From the NCBI RefSeq assembly GCF_025506355.1, contig NZ_JANZYP010000085.1:1-35324 (forward strand): DNA of 35,324 bases, written 5' to 3'. The notes below the pieces were generated by a model. It was not told where the DNA came from and searched no databases. It worked only from the letters and a program-made list of their open reading frames with translations. Of this stretch, positions 25,798-32,567 are shown in pieces; the stretch's first letter is position 1; the number at the start of each line of letters is the position of its first letter. Both the position numbers and the translations under genes were made by a program. This DNA is from Sphaerisporangium corydalis. Its GTDB lineage: Bacteria; Actinomycetota; Actinomycetes; Streptosporangiales; Streptosporangiaceae.

Positions 25798-26247
25798 ATG
25801 TCTGTGATCTTTCGTCCCGCCCGCCGGGAAGACGTGCCCCTGATCGTGGCCATGCTCGCCGACGACCCGATCGCCGCGGCCAGGGAGGGCGACCCCTCCG
25901 ACCAGGTCTACCTGGTCGCCTTCGAGGCCATCGACGCCGACCCGAGGCAGGAACTGGTCGTCGCCGAGGCGGACGGCGAGGTCGTCGGCACGATGCAGCT
26001 CACCTTCGTCCCCGGCCTGTCCCGTAAGGGTGGCGAGCGCGCTCTGATCGAGGCGGTACGGGTGAGCGCGTCCATGCGCGGCAGGGGCGTCGGGCGCGCG
26101 ATGATGGAGTGGGCGGTGGACCGGGCCCGTGAGCGGGGCTGCCGGATGGTTCAGCTCACCACCGACAAGGCCCGCGCCGACGCCCACCGCTTCTACGCCT
26201 CGCTCGGCTTCGTCGACTCCCACGTGGGCTTCAAACTCGCCCTCTGA
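25798..26247 (+). CDS. GNAT-family N-acetyltransferase
   Basis: Acetyl-CoA-dependent acyltransferase of 149 residues. The acetyl-CoA pyrophosphate-binding loop is RGRGVGRAMMEWA (94-106), after the strand IEAVRVSASM. The C-terminal AHRFYASLGFVDSHVGFKL (129-147) is the usual GNAT end, with the conserved tyrosine at 133. The N-terminal half has the expected FRPARREDVPLI start and the VVGTMQLTFVP strand. Substrate (protein, antibiotic or small amine) cannot be told. ATG 25798 is preferred over a GTG six bases upstream and over a longer frame from 25720; the gene appears leaderless. Confidence 0.9.
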   Translation: MSVIFRPARREDVPLIVAMLADDPIAAAREGDPSDQVYLVAFEAIDADPRQELVVAEADGEVVGTMQLTFVPGLSRKGGERALIEAVRVSASMRGRGVGRAMMEWAVDRARERGCRMVQLTTDKARADAHRFYASLGFVDSHVGFKLAL

Positions 26248-26311
26248 CGCCTGGGCGGCTCTGGGCCGGGGTCGCGCCCCGCTGACCCCCGCGCGTGGCT
26301 CTGGGGGCGGT

Positions 26312-28336
26312 TCAGGAGGGTTCGCGTAGGGGAGCGACCTCCACGAGGTTGTCGTGGTAGGTGGGCCCCCTGCCCATGTCCGCGTCGCGCTCGCCGACCA
26401 GGGCGTTGGCGTTGGCCCCTCCGGGGCTGAACTTGGGCCAGTTTCCCTTGGTCGTCACCACGACCCCGGCCGCGACCCGGTCGCTGACCTGCAACTCCGC
26501 GGTGATCTCGCCGTTGTCGTTGAACACGCGGACCCGCTGCCCGTCGTGCAGCCCACGGTCGGCGGCGTCCTTCTCGCTGACCAGGATCTTCGGCCCTCCC
26601 GCGCGGCGCATGAGCTCGGGGTTGTTGCCGAACACCGTGTTGAGGAACGTGTGGGACGCCGGGGTGATCATCGCCAGCTTGTACGGGCCGTCCGCGCGCG
26701 CCGAGAAGGGCGGGACGTACCCCTGACCCTCGGGGACGAACTCCAGCCGGCCGGAGGGCGTCGGGAAGCCCTCGGTGAAGGGGACGAACGGGTCGGAAAC
26801 GCTGAGCCGCGCCCACCCCTCGGCGCGCAGGCGCTCCACCGTGATCCCTTCCAGGGCCGGGTGGCCGCCCGACAGGAGCTGTGCGGCGATCTCCAGATCG
26901 GAGTCGTGCAGCCCTGGATCGGTCAGCCCCAGCCGCCGGGCCACCCGGCGGAAGGTCTCCGTCGTGGACAGGCACTCGCCCGGCGGGGCCACGGCGGGCT
27001 CGTTCCAGATCAGGTACATGTGGCCGTACCCGGCGTGCAGGTCGGTGTGCTCGATCTGCATGGTGGCCGGCAGGACGATGTCGGCGTAGTCGACGGTGTC
27101 GGTGGGGAACTGCTCCATCACGACCGTGAACAGGTCCTCCCGCAGGAGCCCCTCCCGGATGCGGTTCTGGTCCGACGTGCTGCCCATCGGGTTGGCGGCG
27201 TAGACCCACAGGCACTTCACGGGGTCGGCGGTGTCGGCCAGGCCCTCGGCGAGGCGGGTCATGCTCAGCGTGCGTACGGGCTTGTCCAGCAGGTCGGGGC
27301 GGACGTCGGCCTGGATGGGGATGTGGGCGCTGGTGGAGTACGCGATGCCTCCGCCGGGGTGGCGCCAGTCGCCGGTCACGCCGGGGATGCAGGCGATGGT
27401 CCGCATGGCCGTGCCGCCGCCGCGGTGGCGCTGGAGGCCCATCGTCGCGCGGATGCCGGTCGGCCGGGTGTGCGCGAGCCGCAGGCCGAGGGCCCGGATG
27501 TCCTGCTCGGGGATCCCGGTGATCTCCGCCGCCACGCTCGGGGGATATTTCCGGATTTCTCGCTCGAAACTCTCCCAGCCTTTGGTGTGGTTCTCCAGGT
27601 AGTCCCGGTCCTCGGCGCCCTCGTCGAGCACCACGTGCATCAGCGCCAGGGCGAGCGCGGCGTCGGTGCCCGGCCGGATGGCCAGATGCTCGTCGGCCTG
27701 GTCGGCGGTACGGGTCCTGACCGGGTCGATCGCCACCACGTGCGCCCCGGCGGCCCGCCCGTCCTGGATGAACTTCCACAGGTGGTGCCCGCTGGTCAGG
27801 GTGTTGGTGCCCCACAGGATGATCAGCTTCGACAGCGCGAACGTCTCGGGGTCCATGCCCGCCGGCGTGCCGTTCGTGTGCCTCAGCCCGACGTTGCCGG
27901 CCTTCGCGCAGATGTTCAGATCGTGGTACGAAGCGCCCAGCGCGTTCCACAGCCGCCGCCCGGCCTGACCGGACTCGCCCTGGATGTAGCCCAGCGTCCC
28001 GGTGCCCTGGTACGGCCAGATGGCCTCGCCGCCGAACTCGCCGACGATCGCGGTCAGCCGCTCGGCGATCTCGTCGAGCGCCTCGTCCCAGCTGATCCGC
28101 TCGAACCGCCCCGAGCCCTTCGGGCCGACCCGGCGCATCGGGTGGAGGATCCGGTCCGCCGCCCTGCTGTGTTCCAGATAACGGTTGACCTTCACGCAAA
28201 GCGCGCCGCGGGTGTAGGGGTGGTCACGGTTCCCGCGAAGGCCCACGGCCTCGCCGTTCTCGACGGTCACCACCCACGAGCAGGTGTCCGGGCAGTCCAG
28301 CGGGCAGGCGCCCAGAACCTTCAGCTCACGGGTCAT
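26312..28336 (-). CDS. Molybdopterin-dependent oxidoreductase (DMSO reductase superfamily)
   Basis: Molybdo-bis-MGD enzyme of 674 residues. An N-terminal [4Fe-4S] motif is present: C11, C15, C19 and C47 (ACPLDCPDTCSW ... GALCVK). The molybdopterin-binding domains follow, with RISWDEALDEIA, a possible Mo-ligand cysteine C143 in LNICAKAGNVGL, LIILWGTNTLTSG, and a C-terminal MopB domain (PASHTFLNTVFGN ... VRVFNDNGEI). There is no Tat signal, so it should be cytoplasmic, and no electron-transfer or membrane-anchor gene is next to it. The reaction is unknown; related stand-alone enzymes include formate-, thiosulfate- and biotin-sulfoxide-type oxidoreductases. The start ATG 28336 has a TANNNT box six bases upstream and no close Shine-Dalgarno. 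Confidence 0.9.
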   Translation of the reverse strand: MTRELKVLGACPLDCPDTCSWVVTVENGEAVGLRGNRDHPYTRGALCVKVNRYLEHSRAADRILHPMRRVGPKGSGRFERISWDEALDEIAERLTAIVGEFGGEAIWPYQGTGTLGYIQGESGQAGRRLWNALGASYHDLNICAKAGNVGLRHTNGTPAGMDPETFALSKLIILWGTNTLTSGHHLWKFIQDGRAAGAHVVAIDPVRTRTADQADEHLAIRPGTDAALALALMHVVLDEGAEDRDYLENHTKGWESFEREIRKYPPSVAAEITGIPEQDIRALGLRLAHTRPTGIRATMGLQRHRGGGTAMRTIACIPGVTGDWRHPGGGIAYSTSAHIPIQADVRPDLLDKPVRTLSMTRLAEGLADTADPVKCLWVYAANPMGSTSDQNRIREGLLREDLFTVVMEQFPTDTVDYADIVLPATMQIEHTDLHAGYGHMYLIWNEPAVAPPGECLSTTETFRRVARRLGLTDPGLHDSDLEIAAQLLSGGHPALEGITVERLRAEGWARLSVSDPFVPFTEGFPTPSGRLEFVPEGQGYVPPFSARADGPYKLAMITPASHTFLNTVFGNNPELMRRAGGPKILVSEKDAADRGLHDGQRVRVFNDNGEITAELQVSDRVAAGVVVTTKGNWPKFSPGGANANALVGERDADMGRGPTYHDNLVEVAPLREPS

Positions 28337-28342
28337 GTACCA

Positions 28343-28348
28343 ACGCTA
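28343..28348 (-). promoter_or_regulatory. Leaderless promoter -10 box of the molybdo-oxidoreductase gene
   Basis: On the minus strand TAGCGT is followed by six bases and the ATG at 28336. GGAGGG further upstream is too far from the start to act as a ribosome site. No clear -35. Confidence 0.45.
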
Positions 28349-28407
28349 CCTGGGCCCTCCTTGACCTGGGCATGGCACCCGGCGCGTCTCATCCCCGGGG
28401 AGGTACC

Positions 28408-28512
28408 GTGACGGACCAGGCCTCCACCTGGGAGGACGCCACCAGTCCATACTTGCGGACGATGTGCGCCGCCGGAGGTACCGGCAACATGGAGGACGTC
28501 GCATCCGGCTGA
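28408..28512 (+). CDS. Putative 34-residue small protein
   Basis: GTG 28408 is preceded at four bases by GGGGAGG, one of the best ribosome sites in the window, and opens a frame of 34 codons ending in TGA at 28512. The product is acidic and polar, beginning MTDQASTWEDATSPYL, with one cysteine in the middle and a Gly/Thr-rich stretch after it. It has no hydrophobic helix. I recognise no family. It could be a genuine small protein, a peptide precursor, or a chance frame. Confidence 0.4.
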   Translation: MTDQASTWEDATSPYLRTMCAAGGTGNMEDVASG

Positions 28513-28659
28513 TCCCTCAGCGCGGGCGCGCCGTAGAGTGTCAGCGAATGGCCGGGGTGCACGAGTTCACCGGCGACCCCCCGAACGGGTGTGCGGACAT
28601 GGGGTCGCCAGGGTTCGGTCGCCCCGCGCCCCTGGTGAACAGAGGTTAGGGAAGATCAT

Positions 28660-28692
28660 ATGACCCGAGACGTGCGCAGACGCCGGCGGTGA
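28660..28692 (+). CDS. Possible ten-residue arginine-rich leader peptide (MTRDVRRRRR)
   Basis: ATG 28660 opens ten codons ending in five arginine codons in a row, including AGA, which is rare in DNA this GC-rich. Its TGA (28690-28692) overlaps the GTG start of the next gene in the arrangement GTGA. AGGGA lies seven to eight bases before the ATG. The large gene has no ribosome site of its own, so it may depend on translation of this mini-ORF. Confidence 0.4.
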   Translation: MTRDVRRRRR

Positions 28693-31202
28693 CCGACATA
28701 AGGGAGCGCGACGAGGCCGACGAGGCCGCGGGGGGAGACATCTCCGTGGCCGGCCCTCCCGCGACCGGCGAGCTCCAGGAGAACGGCCAGGGCCAGGAGA
28801 ACGGCGAGAGCCAGGAGACCGGCCAGGCCCCCGCGGCCGGCGACCCGGCCGTGATCGTCGTCGAGCCCCTGCTGCCCGCGCGCATCCGGCGGCCGTCGGA
28901 CGCCCTCCGCTTCCTCGCAACGCTCCTCGCGCTGACCGCCGTCGTCCTGCTCGCCCTCGTCGCCAAGCAGACGCTCAACGGCCTGGAAGCCGACGTCACC
29001 GACGGCACGAGCCGGGCCCCCGACCTGCTGATCGGGGTGGCGAGCTTCCTCGCCGGCACGGCCGTGCTCGCCGTCCCCGCCGCGTTCGCCGTGGAACGGG
29101 TGTTCCACCGCGACGGGCTGCGGGTCGCCGAGGGCCTCATCGCCGCGATCATCGGCATGCTCGTCTCGTTCGTGCTCGGTGAGTGGCTGGCCGCCGCCGG
29201 CCCGGAGGACCTCCGCCTGCTGCTCACCGGAGGGCGCAGGGTCGAGCCGCTCAACACGCTGCTCACCTCCGTCGTCGCCTACGTCACGGCCGTGCGCATC
29301 TCCCGCCGCCCGACCTGGCGCACCCTCATGTGGATGGCCATCGCCCTCGACGTGTTCGCCCTGTTCACCGGCGCGGAGGCCACCGCCCTCGGCGTCTTCG
29401 TCACCTACCTCGTCGGCCTGGCCGTCGGGTACGCCACCCTCTACGCCGTCGGGAGCCCCAACACCCGTCCCCCCGGCGGCACCGTCATCGCCGCGCTCCG
29501 CCGCATGGGCTTCACCCCCGCCAAGGCACACCGCATCGGCGACGACGCCCAGGGCAGCCGCCGGTACGCCGTGACGATGTCCGACGGCCGCCGCTTCGAC
29601 ATCACCGTGCTCGACCGCGATCGGCAGGTCGCCGGGGTTCTCTACCGGATCTGGCGGCGGATCCGGCTCAACTCCGAGACCCGCCGCCGGGCCATCCGCT
29701 CGCTCCGCGCCGAACTGGAGCGCGAGGCCCTGATGGCGTACGCCGCCCAGGCCGCCGGGGTGAACACCCCCTCCCTGGTCGGCACCAGCGAGATCGGCAC
29801 CGACGCCGCGCTCCTCGCGTACGAGCACCTGGAGACCAGGGCGCTCGAGGACGTCCCCCTCGAAGAGCTGGACGACGAGCTGCTGATCAAGATCTGGAGG
29901 CAGGTGGAGCTGCTCCAGGCCCAGCGCCTCGCGCACCGCCGCCTCACCGGCGACAGCATCCACATCGGCAACGACGGCGAAGTGGTGCTGATGGACGCCC
30001 GCAGCGGCGAGATCGCCGCCGGCGACCTGCTCCTGCGCCTGGACGTCGCCCAGCTCATCACCTACCTCGCGCTCCGGGTCGGCCCTGAGCGGTCGGTCAT
30101 GTGCGCGTCGGAGGTGGTCCCCAAGCAGGCGCTCGCCGGGGCGCTGCCCCTGCTCCAGCGCATCGCCCTCACCAGGGGCACCCGCGCCGAGGTCACCAAG
30201 GACAAGGAACTGCTCCCCGCGCTGCGTGAGCGCATCCTCGCCCTCACCCCGCAGGTGGAGGTCGAGGAGGTGCGGCTCGAACGGTTCCAGCCCCGCACCC
30301 TCGTCACGATCATCGCCAGCGCGCTCGCCGCGTACTTCCTGCTCTCCCAGCTCAGCAGGGTCAACCTGGCCGAGGTCGTCACCTCGGCCCGCTGGGGCTG
30401 GGGCGGCGTCGCCCTGGTCGCCGCCGGCCTGAGCTACGTCGCGGCGGCGCTCATGCTGCGGGGCTTCGTCCCGGAGAAACTGCCGTTAGGACGCACGGTG
30501 CTGGCCCAGTTCGCCGGCTCCTTCGTCAAGCTGGTCGCGCCCGCGGCCGTCAGCGGGGTGGCCATCAACTCCCGCTACCTGCAGAAGCGCGGCATCTCGC
30601 CCGGTCTCGCGGTCGCCAGCGTGGGCGCCTCGCAACTCGTCGGGCTGAGCGCGCACATCCTGATGCTCCTGTTCTTCGGGTACGTCACCGGCACCAAGGC
30701 CGCCCCCTCGGTCAGCCCTTCCCGGGGCCTGGTCATCGCCCTGCTGTCGGGCGCCGTGATCGTCCTGCTCGTGCTCGCCGTGCCGCAACTGCGACGCATG
30801 ATCACCAAGCGGATCCGGCCGCTGTTCTCCGGGGTGATCCCGAGGCTGCTCGACGTGCTGCAGTCCCCACGCAAGATCCTCGAAGGCCTCAGCGGGACCC
30901 TGCTGCTGACGCTGGCGTTCGTGGTCTGCCTGGACGCCTGCGTCCGCGCCTTCGGCGGTTCGCTGAGCTTCACCGCCGTGGCCGTGGTCTTCCTGGCGGG
31001 CAACGCCATCGGCTCGGCCGCGCCCACCCCCGGCGGGCTGGGCGCGGTCGAGGCGTCCCTGTCCCTCGGACTGACCCTCTCAGGCCTCCCCGGCACGGTC
31101 GCCACCTCGGCGGTCCTGCTCTTCCGCCTGCTGACCTTCTGGCTCCCCGTCCTCCCCGGCTGGGCCTCCTTCACCTGGCTCCAACGCCACAACGCCCTCT
31201 GA
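28689..31202 (+). CDS. Fusion of a degenerate kinase-like domain and an MprF/flippase-like membrane domain
   Basis: Integral membrane protein of 837 residues. A Gln/Glu/Gly-rich disordered N-terminus (1-55) is followed by about six helices (72-255). A cytoplasmic domain (about 260-530) contains a phosphotransferase-like core: HRRLTGDSIHIGNDGEVVLMDARSGE (416-441) lines up with the H-x-D-x(4)-N and DFG loops of RIO/aminoglycoside-type kinases. The catalytic Asp is Arg, the Asn is Ser and DFG is DAR, so it is probably inactive. The C-terminal part (about 535-835) is a TIGR00374/UPF0104 lysylphosphatidylglycerol-synthase-type transmembrane domain with PAAVSGVAINSRYLQKRG and the signature SAAPTPGGLGAVEASLSLGL. 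Such domains move or flip phospholipids or lipid carriers. GTG 28689 is the first start after an in-frame stop and overlaps the mini-ORF stop. Confidence 0.85.
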   Translation: MTDIRERDEADEAAGGDISVAGPPATGELQENGQGQENGESQETGQAPAAGDPAVIVVEPLLPARIRRPSDALRFLATLLALTAVVLLALVAKQTLNGLEADVTDGTSRAPDLLIGVASFLAGTAVLAVPAAFAVERVFHRDGLRVAEGLIAAIIGMLVSFVLGEWLAAAGPEDLRLLLTGGRRVEPLNTLLTSVVAYVTAVRISRRPTWRTLMWMAIALDVFALFTGAEATALGVFVTYLVGLAVGYATLYAVGSPNTRPPGGTVIAALRRMGFTPAKAHRIGDDAQGSRRYAVTMSDGRRFDITVLDRDRQVAGVLYRIWRRIRLNSETRRRAIRSLRAELEREALMAYAAQAAGVNTPSLVGTSEIGTDAALLAYEHLETRALEDVPLEELDDELLIKIWRQVELLQAQRLAHRRLTGDSIHIGNDGEVVLMDARSGEIAAGDLLLRLDVAQLITYLALRVGPERSVMCASEVVPKQALAGALPLLQRIALTRGTRAEVTKDKELLPALRERILALTPQVEVEEVRLERFQPRTLVTIIASALAAYFLLSQLSRVNLAEVVTSARWGWGGVALVAAGLSYVAAALMLRGFVPEKLPLGRTVLAQFAGSFVKLVAPAAVSGVAINSRYLQKRGISPGLAVASVGASQLVGLSAHILMLLFFGYVTGTKAAPSVSPSRGLVIALLSGAVIVLLVLAVPQLRRMITKRIRPLFSGVIPRLLDVLQSPRKILEGLSGTLLLTLAFVVCLDACVRAFGGSLSFTAVAVVFLAGNAIGSAAPTPGGLGAVEASLSLGLTLSGLPGTVATSAVLLFRLLTFWLPVLPGWASFTWLQRHNAL

Positions 31203-31559
31203 CCCACCCCACCGGCGAGACTCCCGCATCCCCACAGCCAGAAGCTCCGGCAGGGACTCGGAACCGGGCCCCGCAGGCGGTGCCACAGGGCCAAGGTCCG
31301 GCCACGACACAACCCGCAGAGCGATGCCGCGAACCCCGGCTCCCTTTTGAACATGGCCCTCGGGCAGGGCTGAACATGGTCCTCGGGCAGGGCTGAACAT
31401 GGTCCTCGGGCAGGGCTGAACATGGTCCTCGGGCAGGGCGGTGTCGCCGGAACCTCCGGGTCTCCCCCGAACCGGACGCTCCGGCAGGGACACCCGGAAG
31501 CCGGTTCCTACGAGGACATGCTCCGGCGGGCGGTGCCGCGGGAGCCTGCTCTGGACGGG
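31203..31559. other. 357-bp gene-free region with tandem and dispersed repeats
   Basis: No coding frame with a credible start is seen between the flippase-like gene and the convergent aldo-keto reductase gene. It holds a four-copy 23-bp tandem repeat (31348-31439). On both sides of it are two identical 14-bp copies of GCTCCGGCAGGGAC (31244-31257 and 31478-31491), each followed further on by GGCGGTGCC, so the flanks look like a diverged duplication. No clear terminator is visible. Confidence 0.6.
31348..31439. repeat. 23-bp tandem repeat, four copies
   Basis: Four head-to-tail units begin at 31348, 31371, 31394 and 31417. Copies 2-4 are identical and copy 1 differs at one position (C for T). 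The shared core is GAACATGGTCCTCGG. The unit is not a multiple of three and there are no spacers, so this is a minisatellite rather than coding sequence or CRISPR. Confidence 0.9.
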
Positions 31560-32567
31560 TCAGACGATCGGCGAGCCCGTTGGCGGGAGTTCCTTCTCGA
31601 TCGCGGCGAGTTCCTCGGAGGAGAAGGACAGGTTGTCCACCGCCGCGACGTTGTCCTCAAGCTGCTTGACGCTGCTCGCGCCGATCAGCACGGAGGTGAC
31701 CCGCGAGTCGCGCAGCGCCCAGGCGAGTGCCATCTGGGCGAGTGACTGGCCTCGGGCGCCGGCGATCTCGTTCAGCGAGCGGACCCGCTGGAGCACGTCG
31801 TCGGTGAGCTGGCTCGGCCGCAGGAACCGCTCCTTCGCGGCGCGCGAGTCCTCGGGAACACCCTTGAGATACCTGTTCGTCAGGATGCCCTGCGCCAGCG
31901 GCGAGAACGGGATGCACCCGGCACCCTCGGCCTCCAGGGCGTCGAGCAGGCCGTCCTCGATCCACCGGTCGAACATCGAGTAACGCGGCTGGTGGATGAG
32001 CAGCGGCGTGCCCATCTCCCGCAGGATCCTGGCCGCCTCCCTGGTCTGCTCCGGCGTGTAGCTGGAGATGCCCGCGTACAGCGCGCGCCCCGACCGCACG
32101 GCCGTGTCGAGCGCGCCCATCGTCTCTTCGAGCGGGGTCTCCGGGTCGGGCCGGTGGCTGTAGAAGATGTCCACATAGTCCAGGCCCATGCGCGAGAGAG
32201 ACTGGTCGAGGCTGGCCAGGACGTACTTCCGCGACCCCCACTCGCCGTACGGCCCGGGCCACATGTCGTACCCGGCCTTGGTCGAGATGATCAGCTCGTC
32301 GCGGTACGGCCGGAAGTCCTGGGCGAAGATCTGCCCGAAGTTCACCTCCGCCGAGCCGTACGGAGGACCGTAGTTGTTGGCAAGGTCGAAGTGGGTCACT
32401 CCCAGGTCGAAGGCCCGGCGCAGCGTGGCCCGCTGGGTGTCGATGGGCTTGTCGTCCCCGAAGTTGTGCCAGAGCCCGAGCGACACGGCGGGCAGCTTGA
32501 GGCCGCTCCTGCCGGACCGGTTGTACGGCTGCCTCTCGTAGCGGTCGTCTGATGCCGAATAGGTCAC
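31560..32567 (-). CDS. Aldo-keto reductase, YghZ/GpR-like
   Basis: NADPH-dependent aldehyde reductase of 335 residues, closely patterned on E. coli YghZ (L-glyceraldehyde-3-phosphate / methylglyoxal reductase). Shared stretches include LPAVSLGLWHNFGDDKP, THFDLANNYGPPYGSAEVNFG and ISTKAGYDMWPGPYGEWGSRKY. The catalytic tetrad is D61, Y66, K97 and H138 (VDIFYSHRPD). The C-terminal cofactor segment is RVTSVLIGASSVKQLEDNV. It should reduce small toxic aldehydes such as methylglyoxal; exact substrate inferred. GTG 32567 has GGAGGAG five bases upstream and overlaps the stop of the oligopeptidase gene by 4 bp, so the two are translationally coupled. Confidence 0.92.
   Translation of the reverse strand: MTYSASDDRYERQPYNRSGRSGLKLPAVSLGLWHNFGDDKPIDTQRATLRRAFDLGVTHFDLANNYGPPYGSAEVNFGQIFAQDFRPYRDELIISTKAGYDMWPGPYGEWGSRKYVLASLDQSLSRMGLDYVDIFYSHRPDPETPLEETMGALDTAVRSGRALYAGISSYTPEQTREAARILREMGTPLLIHQPRYSMFDRWIEDGLLDALEAEGAGCIPFSPLAQGILTNRYLKGVPEDSRAAKERFLRPSQLTDDVLQRVRSLNEIAGARGQSLAQMALAWALRDSRVTSVLIGASSVKQLEDNVAAVDNLSFSSEELAAIEKELPPTGSPIV

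Larger units (their letters stand above)
28337..28688. other. 352-bp region with mini-ORFs between divergent genes
   Basis: No standard gene fits here. It holds the molybdo-enzyme promoter on the minus strand. On the plus strand lie a 34-codon ORF with a strong ribosome site (28408-28512), a possible 33-codon ORF from ATG 28548 eight bases after a TAGAGT box (28534-28539), and a ten-codon ORF overlapping the next gene (28660-28692). TAGAGT is the best candidate -10 for the downstream gene. Confidence 0.5.

Noticed and set aside
26267-26281. Terminator between the GNAT and molybdo-enzyme genes
   Set aside because: CGGGG/CCCCG is only a 5-bp stem, common by chance in this base composition.
28548-28649. 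33-codon ORF after the TAGAGT box
   Set aside because: No ribosome site, eight rather than six bases from the -10-like box, and a Pro/Gly-rich product; not strong enough to list as a gene.
31348-31439. CRISPR array
   Set aside because: The 23-bp units are directly adjacent, with no spacers and no cas genes nearby.
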